From Micromonospora sp. CPCC 205371 (GTDB lineage Bacteria; Actinomycetota; Actinomycetes; Mycobacteriales; Micromonosporaceae), in the NCBI RefSeq assembly GCF_026130045.1, contig NZ_JAIBNX010000039.1, positions 1-49,172 on the forward strand: 49,172 nt of DNA. The letters run 5' to 3'. The translations under genes were made by a program, and so were the position numbers. The notes beneath the pieces were generated by a model, which worked only from the letters and a program-made list of their open reading frames with translations, was not told the origin of the DNA and did not search any database. Positions 1 through 9,746 of the stretch are shown in pieces. Positions within the stretch are counted from its first letter, which is position 1. Every line of letters starts with the position of its first letter.

Positions 1-124
1 TCGGGGCCACGTAATAGACCAGTCCGGCTGCCGCATCGCTGCCCGTCGCCGATATGGCGACGATCGAGATGACCGCGGCGAGACCTGCCGTGACCGCCGA
101 ACCGAGGAAGGCAGCACGTTTCAT
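1..124 (-). CDS. Secreted protein, N-terminal fragment
   Basis: Only the first 41 codons are in the window; the gene runs off the left edge. The start ATG at 124 has a GGAG ribosome site 7 nt upstream. The peptide begins MKRAAFLGS, followed by a hydrophobic stretch and small residues, which is a typical Sec signal peptide. After it comes GLVYYVAP; a YYVAP-like start is common in right-handed beta-helix proteins and polysaccharide lyases, but this is only a hint. It begins 17 nt after the GH53 stop, so it is probably co-transcribed with that galactanase and may act on the same plant polysaccharide. Confidence 0.6.
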   Translation of the reverse strand, partial: MKRAAFLGSAVTAGLAAVISIVAISATGSDAAAGLVYYVAP

Positions 125-141
125 TTGTCTACTCCAGACGA

Positions 142-1191
142 TCAGACGTTGAGGAAGCCGTCCATGGCGGCGGTGGGGCGGCGGGTGGCGGGGTCCCAAG
201 CGGTGCTGCCGTAGCTGGTGAACGGCGAGTACCCCTCGGGCTCCCAGAAGAAGGTGCCCAGTCCGCCGAAGCCTTTGAGCCCGGTGATGAACCCCCGCAG
301 CGAGTCGCGCACCTGGGTGGGCTTGTCGCGCGGCCCGCCGTACTCCACCTGCATGACCGGCTTGCCGTAGCTGGTTTGGATGGTCCTCATGTTGGCCACG
401 ATCGGGGCCACGTTGCCGCCCTGCCCGTACGAGGACAGGCCGGTGATGTCCCACCGCCCGCCGTTGTTCCGGTAGGCGTTGAGGAAGTTCTGGACGCTGG
501 CCAGGTTCTGCGGCTGTGCCAGGTGCACCAGCACGGGTGTGTTTGGGAAGACGTGCTTGGACATGTCGTACGCGGCGTTGAGCAGGCCGGTCATCTGGGC
601 GGGCCGGCTGATGCTGCCGGTCGGCTTGCAGATACCGGAGTTGGTCTCATTGCCGATCTTCACCCAGGCCGGTGTGACGCCGTAGTACTTGATGACGTTG
701 CAGGAGTGGTACACGTAGTTGTACATGGCGTCGAGCATCTGGGCGTAGCTCATGCCCGCCCAGGCGGCCGGCGGATTCTGTACTCCGACGGAGTTCCACG
801 TGTCTCCGAAGTGGAATCCAATGAGGACCTGCATGCCGGCGTTCTTGGCCCGCACCGCCATCTGCACGGTCTCCTCGATGGAGCAGTGCCCGTTGGCCGG
901 GTCGCTGGACGGGTTCACCCAGGTGCGCAGGCTGACGGCGGTGATGCCGTATCCCTTGAGGATGGTGAACAGGTCCTGCCGGACGCCCGCGCTGTTGTTC
1001 CAGTAGTAGCCGCCCGCCTCCATCTGCGGCATCCAGCTGATGTCCGCGCCCTTGACGAAGGTCGCCGCGTGCGCTGGAGGCGCCAGGGCGGCGTTGGCGC
1101 CCAAGGCGAGCGCTCCCGCGCCGGTGGCCGCTCCCAGCAGCACGGCGCGCCGCCGCATACGGATGGGTACGTCTGGTTCCCGGTCGGTCAT
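142..1191 (-). CDS. Secreted GH53 arabinogalactan endo-beta-1,4-galactanase
   Basis: It hydrolyses internal beta-1,4-galactosyl bonds in type I (arabino)galactan, the galactan side chain of pectin. About 349 residues, normal for GH53. A twin-arginine-like signal (MRRRAVLLG near residue 12) ends at AHA. Diagnostic GH53 motifs are GADISWMPQ, LRTWVNP, GFHFGDTW, VKIGNETNSG (acid/base Glu about 182) and MQVEYGG (nucleophile Glu about 283). I chose the ATG at 1191 because GGAGG lies 6 nt upstream; an in-frame ATG cluster 30 nt further upstream has no good site. It lies 146 nt downstream of an importer operon on the same strand, but that gap holds two LacI-type operator-like sites, so it probably has its own regulated promoter. 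Confidence 0.93.
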   Translation of the reverse strand: MTDREPDVPIRMRRRAVLLGAATGAGALALGANAALAPPAHAATFVKGADISWMPQMEAGGYYWNNSAGVRQDLFTILKGYGITAVSLRTWVNPSSDPANGHCSIEETVQMAVRAKNAGMQVLIGFHFGDTWNSVGVQNPPAAWAGMSYAQMLDAMYNYVYHSCNVIKYYGVTPAWVKIGNETNSGICKPTGSISRPAQMTGLLNAAYDMSKHVFPNTPVLVHLAQPQNLASVQNFLNAYRNNGGRWDITGLSSYGQGGNVAPIVANMRTIQTSYGKPVMQVEYGGPRDKPTQVRDSLRGFITGLKGFGGLGTFFWEPEGYSPFTSYGSTAWDPATRRPTAAMDGFLNV

Positions 1192-1248
1192 GATGCCCTC
1201 CAATAGATCGAACATCATCATTGTCTCGTCCAGGAAGGCGCGATGTCA

Positions 1249-1262
1249 ATAAAGCGTTTACA
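1249..1262. promoter_or_regulatory. LacI-family operator-like site upstream of GH53
   Basis: ATAAAGCGTTTACA contains the near-palindrome TAAAGCGTTTA and shares the GCGnTnACA right half with the palindromes at 4590 and 32514. It lies 57 nt before the GH53 start. Assignment to a LacI-family repressor is inference. Confidence 0.5.
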
Positions 1263-1295
1263 TAGCCCTGTACCTCGATCGAAGCGGGCATTCTA

Positions 1296-1309
1296 TGTAA
1301 GCGTTTTAC
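1296..1309. promoter_or_regulatory. Second LacI-family operator-like site upstream of GH53
   Basis: TGTAAGCGTTTTAC is a near-palindrome with GTAA...TTAC arms and the left half TGTnAGCG found at 4590 and 32514. A TAGAAT that could serve as the minus-strand -10 box (1295-1290) abuts it, so a bound repressor would block the promoter. The two sites are 47 bp apart centre to centre. Confidence 0.55.
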
Positions 1310-1337
1310 TACACGCCCTAGGCCGACTCGGCGGCAC

Positions 1338-2189
1338 TCATCCCTTGACCCCCGACATCACGACGCTGCGGACGAAGTAGCGCTGCGTGAAGAAGAAGAT
1401 CAACATCACGGGTACCACGTACAGCGCGGCCGCGGCGGCCTGCACGGTGGGGATGTAGTTCCCGTGCGGGTCCCGGTAGGACTGGGTGATCGCCACCGAC
1501 AGTGTCGTGTGGTCGATGTCCAGCAGTAGTGCCGGCGCGAGGTAGTCGCCCCAGATCCAGGTGAACGAGAGCAGGAACGAGGTGAGCAGCACCGGCCGGG
1601 ACAGCGGCAGGAAGATGCGCGCGAAGATGCGCCCGTACCCGCAGCCGTCGATGATCGCGGCGTCCTCCAGATCCCTCGGGATGGCCGCGAAGAACTGCCG
1701 GAACAGGAACACCAGGTACGGCGAGGCGGCCAGGCCCCACAGCACCCAGGGCCAGTAGGTGTTCACCAGGCCCAGCCGCGAGTACAGCACGTAGGTCGGG
1801 ATCAGCGTGAGGATGCTGGGCAGCATCATCGTCGACAGCAGCACCATGAACAGGGGGCGCTTGCCCGGACCCTTCAGCCGGGCGAAGCCGAAACCGACCG
1901 CGGCACTGGAGAACGTGACCAGGATGGCGTACGTGGCGGACAGGAACAGCGAGTTCGCGGTGTACGCCAGGAAGTTGACCCGAGTGAACGCCTCGGTGAA
2001 GTTGCTCCACTGTGGAGCCTCGGGCAGGAAGTGGATCGGGATCGCGACCCACTCGGTCTGCTTCTTCAGCGCACCCAGCACCAGCCAGGCGAACGGGCCG
2101 GCGAAGAGCACCGCCAGGACCATGAGAAGCACGTATGTGCCACCCGCGTCGAGCCGGCGGGTGCCGGCACGGTCAGTCCCTCTCGTCAC
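1338..2189 (-). CDS. Carbohydrate ABC transporter permease, MalG type
   Basis: Inner-membrane subunit of a CUT1-class sugar importer, 283 residues with six predicted membrane helices. The cytoplasmic EAA loop that docks the ATPase is visible as EEAAIIDGCGYGRIFARIFLPL. The start is GTG at 2189, preceded by GAGGTGG. It overlaps the end of the upstream permease gene by 17 nt, so the two are translationally coupled. Substrate is inferred as galacto- or arabinogalacto-oligosaccharides from the GH53 and GH35-GH51 neighbours. No ATPase gene is present; in actinomycetes such importers usually borrow a shared MsiK-type ATPase. Confidence 0.92.
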   Translation of the reverse strand: MTRGTDRAGTRRLDAGGTYVLLMVLAVLFAGPFAWLVLGALKKQTEWVAIPIHFLPEAPQWSNFTEAFTRVNFLAYTANSLFLSATYAILVTFSSAAVGFGFARLKGPGKRPLFMVLLSTMMLPSILTLIPTYVLYSRLGLVNTYWPWVLWGLAASPYLVFLFRQFFAAIPRDLEDAAIIDGCGYGRIFARIFLPLSRPVLLTSFLLSFTWIWGDYLAPALLLDIDHTTLSVAITQSYRDPHGNYIPTVQAAAAALYVVPVMLIFFFTQRYFVRSVVMSGVKG

Positions 2190-3171
2190 GATCCACCTCG
2201 TAGTACACCCAGAACCGGCTTGAGCGCTGCACCAACACCGTGATGATCAGAATGATCAGGAAGAACACCCACAACATCGCCGAGCCGTACCCGAACCGCT
2301 GGTTGGCGAAGTACTCCTGGTAGACCTGGACCATGTACAGGTGGGTGCTCGACGGCACGTTGGTCACCGCGCCGATGCTGTTGGTCTCCGCAAGCAGCAG
2401 CGGCTGCACCAGCACCTGAAACGACATGATCACGCCGGTCACGATCTGGAAGAAGATCACCGGCGAGATCATCGGCACCGTGACGTGCCAGAACACCCGC
2501 CAGCGGCCGGCGCCGTCGACGACCGCCGCCTCCTCCAGCTCGACCGGCACGCCCTGGAGGGCGGCCAGCATGATCACCATGCCGCCGCCCAGCCCCCACA
2601 GCGTCAGGATGATGAGCGCGTAGAAGGCGGTCGGGTCAACCAGCCAGGTGACCGCGCCGACTCCCAGCCGTTCCAGGATCGCGTTGAGCAGGCCGGCGTC
2701 GCGGTTGAAGACGAGCTTCCACATGATCGCCGTAGCCACCACCGGCACCACGGAGGGCAGGAAGAAGACGGTCCGGAAGAGCCCGACGGCGCGCAGCCGC
2801 CGGTTCAGCAGTACGGCCAGGCCGAGCGCGATCGCCACGCTGAGCGGCACCACGATCGCCGTGTAGACCAGCGTGCGGACCAGGCTCGACCATGCCGCCG
2901 AGTCTTGTAGCAGCTCGCGGTAGTTGCGCAGTCCCACCCACCGCCACAACGACGAGCTGCCGTCGAAGTTGGTCAGGCTCATCGCGAACGCGTATCCGAG
3001 CGGTACGACGGTGAGCAGCAGGAAACCGAGTACCCAGGGCGAGACGAACAGGTAGAAGGTGCGGCCGGAGTACCGCGACCACCGCCGGCGCGGCCGCGGT
3101 ACGGCCCGGCCGGGGTGAAGCCGCCCGGCCGGCGCCGTCCCCCGTACCTGTTCGGCAACCACGTCGGCCAC
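2173..3171 (-). CDS. Carbohydrate ABC transporter permease, MalF type
   Basis: 332 residues with a basic, proline-rich cytoplasmic N-terminus of about 35 residues, then six membrane helices. The EAA loop reads EEAAVVDGAGRWRVFWHVTVPM. It pairs with the MalG-type gene downstream to form the sugar channel. Its GTG start shares one base with the TAG stop of the binding-protein gene (TAGTG), so translation is probably coupled through the whole SBP-permease-permease operon. Confidence 0.92.
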   Translation of the reverse strand: MADVVAEQVRGTAPAGRLHPGRAVPRPRRRWSRYSGRTFYLFVSPWVLGFLLLTVVPLGYAFAMSLTNFDGSSSLWRWVGLRNYRELLQDSAAWSSLVRTLVYTAIVVPLSVAIALGLAVLLNRRLRAVGLFRTVFFLPSVVPVVATAIMWKLVFNRDAGLLNAILERLGVGAVTWLVDPTAFYALIILTLWGLGGGMVIMLAALQGVPVELEEAAVVDGAGRWRVFWHVTVPMISPVIFFQIVTGVIMSFQVLVQPLLLAETNSIGAVTNVPSSTHLYMVQVYQEYFANQRFGYGSAMLWVFFLIILIITVLVQRSSRFWVYYEVDRDERD

Positions 3172-4535
3172 TATCCGATCCGGTCCTTGCCCTGCTTGAG
3201 GAGCTTGTTGATGTCCTCAGTGATCTTCTGTGCCGCGACGTCCAGGGTGATCTTCTTGCGGGCCGCCTGATCGATGTACTGGTTCAGGGTGGTGATCCAG
3301 TTGGCGATGGTCACGTACGGCGAGTCGGGCAGCGGCACGTTGTACGCCAGCTCGGCCTGGGCCGTCCGGAACGCCTCCTGCTGGTACGGCAGCTCCTGCG
3401 GCATCAGCGGAAGCAGCGACTTCAGCGCGGGCATGCCCCATCCGCTCTTGGCGCGCTCCTCCGCGGGCGGCCCACCCATGAAGTACTCCATGAGCTTCCA
3501 CGCGGCGTCCTTGTTCTTCGCCTTGGCCGGAATCCACGCGCCCTGGCCGGCGTAGCACGGGCTCACCCGCTTGTCGCCCATCACCGGCGCCGGGGCCATC
3601 CGGATGTTGTCCTTGAGGTCCGCGGCGGCCTCGATGAAGTTGCCGCCGTACCAGTAGCCGTCCTGCGTGATAGCCATCCGCTTGGCCATGAACGTGGACA
3701 GGTCCGCCCCGTCGGCCAGCGGATTGAGTGACGACGGCGCCGCGCCCGACTGGGCCAGGTCGACGAGCCACTTCAAGGCCCGCTTCGCCTGCGGGGTGGT
3801 CACATCGGTCTGGGTGAGATCCTCGCTGTAGAGGCTGCCGCCCTGGGACATGACCATGGCGGCCAGCGGCCCGTACAGGCCCCACTGCCACTCGATGCCC
3901 AGGCCGTACACGACGGTCTTGCCGTCCTTTTGTACGGTCAGCTTCCGCGCGATCTCCAACAACTGGTCGTAGGTCACCGGCTCGGTCGTGCTCAGCGGCG
4001 CCACCTTCGCCTGTGCGAACAGCGCCTGGTTGTACCAGAGGGTGGCGTCCTGGCTCCAGTCCTTGGTGATCCCGTAGTACGGGCCGGCGCCGATCTTCTT
4101 ACCGTCCCACCGCCAGCTGTCGTTGACCGGCAGCAGGTCGTCCTTCTTCAGCACGGAGCTTTTTTCCAGATACGGGTCGAGGCTGGTGGCGAGGCCCCGG
4201 GCGTTGTTGTTGGCGCTGCCGACCGCCGCGCCGCGGACCAGGTCAGGCGGGTTGCCGGAGGCCAGCATGGCGTTGAGGCGGGTGTCGTCGTTTTCGATTA
4301 GTGTGATCTTGATGCCGGGGTTCTTGGTCTCGAAGTCGGCGATGTGCTCCTTGGTGAGCTCGTTGCTCGCGTACATGACCGTGAGGGTGGTAGTGCCGCT
4401 GCTCTCGCCGGAGCCGGAGGAGCTGGCGTCACAGGCGCCGAGCAGTGGTGCGGTCGCGGCGCCGCCCACGACCAGCGCCGATCCGGCAAGGAAACGCCGG
4501 CGGCTGAACAACCCGGGTGTGTGTCCGTCGGACAT
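3171..4535 (-). CDS. Sugar-binding lipoprotein of an ABC importer (SBP family 1)
   Basis: 454-residue extracellular solute-binding protein that captures oligosaccharide and delivers it to the two permeases. The N-terminus has a Tat-like SRRRFLAG motif (residues 11-18) and a lipobox LLGAC, with lipid-modified Cys about 35, followed by a Ser/Gly-rich linker. Family features include [19 protein letters not shown] near the start and a C-terminal [10 protein letters not shown] helix. ATG at 4535 has AGGAG 7 nt upstream. It is the first gene of its operon, and a perfect 14-bp LacI-type palindrome lies 55 nt before it. The role in galactan-oligosaccharide uptake is inferred from context. Confidence 0.92.
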   Translation of the reverse strand: MSDGHTPGLFSRRRFLAGSALVVGGAATAPLLGACDASSSGSGESSGTTTLTVMYASNELTKEHIADFETKNPGIKITLIENDDTRLNAMLASGNPPDLVRGAAVGSANNNARGLATSLDPYLEKSSVLKKDDLLPVNDSWRWDGKKIGAGPYYGITKDWSQDATLWYNQALFAQAKVAPLSTTEPVTYDQLLEIARKLTVQKDGKTVVYGLGIEWQWGLYGPLAAMVMSQGGSLYSEDLTQTDVTTPQAKRALKWLVDLAQSGAAPSSLNPLADGADLSTFMAKRMAITQDGYWYGGNFIEAAADLKDNIRMAPAPVMGDKRVSPCYAGQGAWIPAKAKNKDAAWKLMEYFMGGPPAEERAKSGWGMPALKSLLPLMPQELPYQQEAFRTAQAELAYNVPLPDSPYVTIANWITTLNQYIDQAARKKITLDVAAQKITEDINKLLKQGKDRIG

Positions 4536-4589
4536 CTATGTGCTCCTTCTCCTCACCCTCGACAGCGAGGTTCACCTGCCCGAAACAAC

Positions 4590-4603
4590 TGTGAGCGCTC
4601 ACA
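4590..4603. promoter_or_regulatory. Perfect LacI-family operator in a divergent promoter region
   Basis: TGTGAGCGCTCACA is a perfect 14-bp palindrome between the divergent importer operon (minus) and the GH35-GH51 gene (plus). A 13/14 match lies at 32514. The LacI gene directly downstream of GH35-GH51 is the likely cognate regulator (inference). Confidence 0.75.
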
Positions 4604-4624
4604 CCGTGCGCCGCTAAAGTACTG

Positions 4625-4654
4625 TTGTCAAGGTCTGGTGGAGGACTTTATAAA
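4625..4654 (+). promoter_or_regulatory. Sigma-70-type promoter of the GH35-GH51 gene
   Basis: TTGTCA at 4625-4630 and TATAAA at 4649-4654 are separated by 18 bp. The start codon is 65 nt downstream. The operator lies just upstream of the -35. On the opposite strand TTGACA (4632-4627) overlaps it and could serve the divergent importer operon, though its -10 is weak. Confidence 0.55.
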
Positions 4655-4718
4655 GTTGTACGGTTGCCCGCGGCGGCGTTCAGCGCTGGCGCATCTGTCC
4701 GACGACGAGGAGTACCTC

Positions 4719-7700
4719 ATGCCCGTGGCCGCCGCGCAGGCGCGCACCGTTCCGCTGGTCGTCCGCCAGCGCTCGTGGCCGGCACCGCAGCGCGAGCCGC
4801 GCATGTGCAACGACGAGGACGCGCGGCCCGGCCTGTCACTGACCAGCCGGTTCCTGTGCCGGAACGGGCAACCGTGGATTCCCGTCTCCGGGGAGCTGCA
4901 CTACAGCCGCGTGCCGCGAGACCGCTGGGAGCAGCGGCTGCGGCTCATGCGCTCGGGCGGCATCACCGTGGTTTCGAGCTACGTGCCGTGGATCCATCAC
5001 GTGCCGCGCCGGGGAGCGCCGCGGTTCGACGGCAACCTCGACGTCGCCGCGTTCGTGGATCTCTGCCGCGCCACCGGTATGGAGGTCGTGCTGCGTATCG
5101 GCCCGTGGGTTCACGGCGAGATCCGCAACGGTGGCTTCCCCGATTGGGTGCAGCAGGCGCCGGTCACGCACCGCCGCGACGACCCCGCGTACCTGCGCCT
5201 GGTGCGGGAGTGGTTCGGCCAGCTCGGTGCCGCGCTCGCCGGACGGTGCACGCCGGCCAACGTCCTCGCGATCCAGCTGGAGAACGAGCTGTACGACCAG
5301 CCGGAACACCTGTTGACACTCAAGCGCCTGGCCCGCGAGGCCGGGATGTCGGCGCCACTGTGGACGGCCACGGCGTGGGGCGGCGCTGAGCTGCCACCGG
5401 AGGAGATCATGCCGCTGTACGGCGGCTACGGCGATGGCTTCTGGGTCGACGCGGAAGCGCCGTGGGACGCCTCCTTCCGGGACCACTTCTTCTTCTCGCA
5501 CACCTGGGACGACCCTGGGATCGGTGCCGATCTGCGTACCGGCGCCCACCACGTCTCGGCACGGGAGTCGGCGCTGTTCCCGCCGGCCACCTGCGAGCTC
5601 GGCGGCGGCATGGCCACCGCGTACCACCGCCGGCCCCGACCGTCCGCTGTGGACATCGCGACCGTGGCCCACTGCAAAATCGGCAACGGATCGGCCTGGC
5701 AGGGCTACTACATGTACGCCGGCGGCACCAATCCGCCCGGCACGCAGGAGTCGCACGCCACCGGCTACCCGAACGACATGCCCGAGCTCGGCTACGACTT
5801 CCACGCCGCGATCGGCGAGGCTGGCACCGTGTCGCCGACCCACGCGGCGCTGCGCCGGCAACACGCGTTCCTCGCCGCGTTCGGGGATCGCCTGGCGAAG
5901 ATGCCCAGCAGCCTGCCGGAGATACGGCCCGAGGGCGTCGAAGACACGACGACACTGCGGTGGGCACTGCGCGCCGACGGCCGCTCCGGCTTTCTCTTTG
6001 TGGCCTGGCACCAGCCGCACGTACCGCTGCCGACGTACCGGGGTGCACAGTTCGAGGTGGCGCTCGATTCCGAGCGGGTGGTGCTTCCGCCGGCGCCGGT
6101 CGACATCCCCGCCGGAACCCTCGCCCGCTGGCCCGTCGGCCTGGACGTGCAGGGGGTACGCGTCGACTGGGCCACCGCCTCCGCCCTGACCCTGCTGCCG
6201 GGCGCGGTGCCGACTCTGGTGCTCTGCGCCGAGCACGGCATCCCCGTGGAGGTGGCAGTCGGCGGAGCGACCACCGTCGTCGAGCCCGGCCGGGAGCCCG
6301 TGCGGCTGAGCGGCGACTCAGGCGTACTCGATCTGCTCGTCCTGCCGGCGGCGGACGCCGGCGCGGTGTGGGTAGCTGACGAGCGTTCCGGGCGCCGGCT
6401 GCTGCTGTCCGACGACGATCTCGCCTGGGGCGCGGATGGGCGGGTCATTGCCCGAACGGTCCGGCCCGCGCCGGACGTGCGAGTCTACGACCCGGCCAAG
6501 CGCGGTTTCGTCCCGCTCCCTCTGCAGGGTGACGCGCGCGCCGCCGCCGTGGCGGACGTGCTCGTGACGCCGAGGCGGCCACCGCACGGGGCCGTTCCTG
6601 CGAGCTACGGCACGCGGGATGACCGGCAGTCCGCACCCTCGGAGGCCATGTTCGACGAGCTGGCCGCGGTCTACGAGCTGCACCTGCCGGAGTGGGCCGG
6701 CGAGCCGGACCAGGACGCCCTGCTGCGCCTGGACTGGGCCGGCGACGTGGCACGGCTGCGGGTCGACGGCCGCACCGTCACCGACCGGTTCTGGGATGGT
6801 TCACAGTGGACCGTCAGCCTCCGCGACGCCGGCTACCGGCCCGGCTCGACGCTCACCCTGCACCTGCTGCCCCTGTCGGCGGACGCCTCGGTCCACCTGC
6901 CGGTGGAGGCCGCCGAGCGCCTCGCGGGCAGCCCCGGACAGCTCGTCGCCGTCGACGCCGTACGGGTGGAAGCGCAACGGGCCTGGCGCGAGGCCGACGC
7001 CGTCGCCGAGGCACGGCCGGAGGTGGCCACGGTGCGCGGCGTCATCGACCTCGACCTGCCCGGACCCCGCATCAACCGGCACGTGTACGGGCACTTCGCC
7101 GAGCACCTCGGCCGCTGCATCTACGGCGGGTTCTTCGTCGGTGAGGACTCACCCATCCCCAACGAGGGTGGCATCCGGCTCGATGTCGTCGAGGCGCTGC
7201 GAGCCATCGCCATCCCGAACCTGCGCTGGCCCGGTGGCTGCTTCGCCGACGAGTACCACTGGCGCGACGGGATCGGCCCGCGCGAGCAGCGCCCGCGGAT
7301 GGTCAACAGCCACTGGGGCGACGTCGTGGAGGACAACAGCTTCGGCACCCACGAGTTCATGGCGTTGTGCGAGCTGCTCGGCGCTGAGCCCTACGTCTCG
7401 GTCAACGTCGGCAGCGGCAGCGTCCGCGAGGCCAGCGAGTGGGCCGAGTACCTCACCCGCGGCGACGACAGCCCGATGGCCGCTCTTCGGCGCGCGAACG
7501 GCCGTGACGAGCCGTGGCGGGTGCGGTTCTGGGGCCTTGGCAACGAACCGTGGGGCTGTGGCGGCGGGATGCGCCCCGAGGCGTACGCCGACCTCGCCCG
7601 CGTCTTCGGCACCTACAGCCGCGACCACAGCGGCAACCAGCTGTACCGGATCGCGGCGGGCGGCTCCAGCGACAACTATCACTGGACCGAGGTCCTGATG

Positions 7701-8555
7701 AAGGCGCTCGACCGCATGATCGGATCGGGAGTGGCACCGGCCGACCGCACCCCACCCTTCCAGGCCATCTCGTTCCACCACTACACGGTTCCCGGTTCCT
7801 GGGAGCACAAGGGCAGCGCCACCGAGTTCGACGCGGAGCAGTACTACTGGACGATGGCCCAGGCGGCCGCCGTCGACAAGATCCTGTCAGGACACGCCCG
7901 GGTCATGGACGCGTACGACCCGGAGAAGAAGGTCGGGCTGGTTCTGGACGAATGGGGCACCTGGCATGACGTGGAACCGGGCACCCACCCGGGCTTCCTG
8001 TTCCAGCAGAACACGCTGCGCGACGCGCTGGCCGCGAGCCTGCACTTCGACGCCTTCCACCGGCACGCCGACCGCCTCGTCATGGCCAACATCGCCCAGA
8101 CCGTCAACGTCCTGCAGGCCATGCTCCTGACCGACGGCGAGGCGCTGGTGCGTACCCCCAGCTACCACGTGTTCGCCATGAACTCCGGCCACCAGGACGC
8201 CGACTCGCTCGCCGTCCGGTTCGTGCGACCCGCACCCGTGCGCCTGATCGCGCACACCGAGCTGGCGACCTTCTCCGCCACCGCCAGCCGCAAGGACGGG
8301 CACGTGCTGATCTCAATGACCAACGTGGACGCCGAGGGTGGCCTGGACGTCGAGCTCGACCTGCGCGGCGAGCGCGTCGGCGACCCCATCGCGACGGTGC
8401 TCACCGCCAGTGCGCTCAACGCGCACAACACCCCGCAAGACCAGGATGCGGTCCGGCCCGAGCCGTTCGAAGCGGCGCGGTTGGAGGGTGGCACGCTGTG
8501 GGTACAGCTGCCGCCGCACGCCTTCGCCACCGTCAAGCTCCCGCTACTCGGATGA
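4719..8555 (+). CDS. GH35 beta-galactosidase / GH51 alpha-L-arabinofuranosidase fusion
   Basis: A 1278-residue cytoplasmic enzyme with two complete glycosidase halves and no signal peptide. Residues about 45-760 are GH35-like: [35 protein letters not shown] (acid/base Glu about 190) and TCELGGGM (probable nucleophile Glu about 293). Residues about 775-1278 are GH51: [35 protein letters not shown] (acid/base Glu about 943) and LDEWGTW (nucleophile Glu about 1078). It would remove terminal galactose and arabinose from imported arabinogalacto-oligosaccharides. The start at 4719 has GAGGAG 6 nt upstream; the frame is open further upstream, but that part overlaps the divergent gene. Each family normally occurs as a separate protein of 500-700 residues, so the fusion is unusual. 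No stop or frame change is seen at the junction. Confidence 0.9.
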   Translation: MPVAAAQARTVPLVVRQRSWPAPQREPRMCNDEDARPGLSLTSRFLCRNGQPWIPVSGELHYSRVPRDRWEQRLRLMRSGGITVVSSYVPWIHHVPRRGAPRFDGNLDVAAFVDLCRATGMEVVLRIGPWVHGEIRNGGFPDWVQQAPVTHRRDDPAYLRLVREWFGQLGAALAGRCTPANVLAIQLENELYDQPEHLLTLKRLAREAGMSAPLWTATAWGGAELPPEEIMPLYGGYGDGFWVDAEAPWDASFRDHFFFSHTWDDPGIGADLRTGAHHVSARESALFPPATCELGGGMATAYHRRPRPSAVDIATVAHCKIGNGSAWQGYYMYAGGTNPPGTQESHATGYPNDMPELGYDFHAAIGEAGTVSPTHAALRRQHAFLAAFGDRLAKMPSSLPEIRPEGVEDTTTLRWALRADGRSGFLFVAWHQPHVPLPTYRGAQFEVALDSERVVLPPAPVDIPAGTLARWPVGLDVQGVRVDWATASALTLLPGAVPTLVLCAEHGIPVEVAVGGATTVVEPGREPVRLSGDSGVLDLLVLPAADAGAVWVADERSGRRLLLSDDDLAWGADGRVIARTVRPAPDVRVYDPAKRGFVPLPLQGDARAAAVADVLVTPRRPPHGAVPASYGTRDDRQSAPSEAMFDELAAVYELHLPEWAGEPDQDALLRLDWAGDVARLRVDGRTVTDRFWDGSQWTVSLRDAGYRPGSTLTLHLLPLSADASVHLPVEAAERLAGSPGQLVAVDAVRVEAQRAWREADAVAEARPEVATVRGVIDLDLPGPRINRHVYGHFAEHLGRCIYGGFFVGEDSPIPNEGGIRLDVVEALRAIAIPNLRWPGGCFADEYHWRDGIGPREQRPRMVNSHWGDVVEDNSFGTHEFMALCELLGAEPYVSVNVGSGSVREASEWAEYLTRGDDSPMAALRRANGRDEPWRVRFWGLGNEPWGCGGGMRPEAYADLARVFGTYSRDHSGNQLYRIAAGGSSDNYHWTEVLMKALDRMIGSGVAPADRTPPFQAISFHHYTVPGSWEHKGSATEFDAEQYYWTMAQAAAVDKILSGHARVMDAYDPEKKVGLVLDEWGTWHDVEPGTHPGFLFQQNTLRDALAASLHFDAFHRHADRLVMANIAQTVNVLQAMLLTDGEALVRTPSYHVFAMNSGHQDADSLAVRFVRPAPVRLIAHTELATFSATASRKDGHVLISMTNVDAEGGLDVELDLRGERVGDPIATVLTASALNAHNTPQDQDAVRPEPFEAARLEGGTLWVQLPPHAFATVKLPLLG

Positions 8556-8650
8556 CGCGGCGACCCAGCACCAGGCGGCGGGCGGGTGTGGCCCCCAGGC
8601 ATGACCAGGCCCACGGTACGATCGGTGGCACTACCGGCCCTGCACGGACG

Positions 8651-9688
8651 ATGGTCATGCCCACACCAAGAGTCACGATCGCTCAGGTCGCCGCGGAAGC
8701 CGGCGTGTCGGCGATGACCGTCTCAAACGTCATCAACTCGCGGCCCGGCGCGTCCGACTCGACCCGCCAGCGCGTGCTCGAAGTCGCCGAACGCCTCGGC
8801 TACACCCCGCCCAGCGCCCGCAACGGCAAGCGGGGCCGCACCGGCCTCGTGGGCGTCCTCACCCTTGATCTCACCGGGGAGTACAGTCTCGAGGTCGTCC
8901 GGGGGATCGCCGAGGAGATCGCCGACGACGAACGCGAACTGCTGCTGAACGCCTCCGTCGACGCCATCCGCGAACGCGACCGCATCGCCATGTTCGCCAA
9001 GGGTCTGGTCGACGGACTCGTGCTCATCGCCCCCGTCCTGGAGCCCGAGACCGTCGAGGAGATCCAGGCGGGCGAGCTTCCGGTCGTTGTCATCGATCCC
9101 CGCCGGCTCGACCTTGACCTGCCGCGCGTGATGGCCGACAACTACGACGGCGTACGCGCCGGCACCCAGCACCTGCTCGGGCTGGGCCACCGGCGCATCG
9201 CCTACATCCGTGGCGAGGAAGACCACGAGAGCACCGAGCGGCGCTACCGGGGCTACGCCGACGCCATGCTCCTGGCTGGCATCCCGCCGGAGCCCGCGCT
9301 GGTGGCCTCGTCCAACTTCAACCACCAGGGCGGCGTACACGCGGCCACCCAGCTGCTGACCACGACACCGCGTCCCACCGCCATCGTCGCCGGCGCCGAT
9401 CCGATCGCTGTCGGCGCGCTGGACGCCGCGCGGGCGCTCGGCCTGTCCGTGCCCGGCGACGTGTCGGTCGTCGGCTTCGACGACCTGCCGCAGGCGGCGC
9501 TCTGCACCCCACCGTTGACCACGGTGCGGCAGCCCTTGCGCGAAATGGGTCGGGCCGGCGCCCGTGCGCTGCTGTCGCTCGTCGGCGGCCAACCACTGCC
9601 GACCGACGGCATCCGCCTGCCCACGAAGCTCATCCTCCGCGACACGACCGCGGCCCCGCCAGCCGATGGTGGGCCGGCTTCGGCTTGA
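8651..9688 (+). CDS. LacI-family transcriptional regulator
   Basis: About 345 residues. An N-terminal LacI HTH (VTIAQVAAEAGVSAMTVSNVIN) and hinge helix precede a periplasmic-binding-protein-like effector domain with PGDVSVVGFDDLPQA and LTTVRQPLREMG. It lies 95 nt after the GH35-GH51 stop on the same strand and is likely co-transcribed. It is the best candidate to bind TGTGAGCGCTCACA at 4590 and related sites at 1249, 1296 and 32514, with a galactose- or arabinose-containing sugar as inducer (inference). I chose ATG 8651; ATG 8657 is also possible, and the ribosome site is weak for both. Confidence 0.92.
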   Translation: MVMPTPRVTIAQVAAEAGVSAMTVSNVINSRPGASDSTRQRVLEVAERLGYTPPSARNGKRGRTGLVGVLTLDLTGEYSLEVVRGIAEEIADDERELLLNASVDAIRERDRIAMFAKGLVDGLVLIAPVLEPETVEEIQAGELPVVVIDPRRLDLDLPRVMADNYDGVRAGTQHLLGLGHRRIAYIRGEEDHESTERRYRGYADAMLLAGIPPEPALVASSNFNHQGGVHAATQLLTTTPRPTAIVAGADPIAVGALDAARALGLSVPGDVSVVGFDDLPQAALCTPPLTTVRQPLREMGRAGARALLSLVGGQPLPTDGIRLPTKLILRDTTAAPPADGGPASA

Positions 9689-9746
9689 CAAGTGCCACAT
9701 CCACATACTTCGATAACTGTCTCGGCGGTTATGTGTGGGGGATGGC

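Noticed and set aside
9685-9717. TTGACA followed by GATAAC as a promoter of the FnIII gene
   Set aside because: The spacer is about 21 bp and the -35 overlaps the lacI stop codon; too weak to list.
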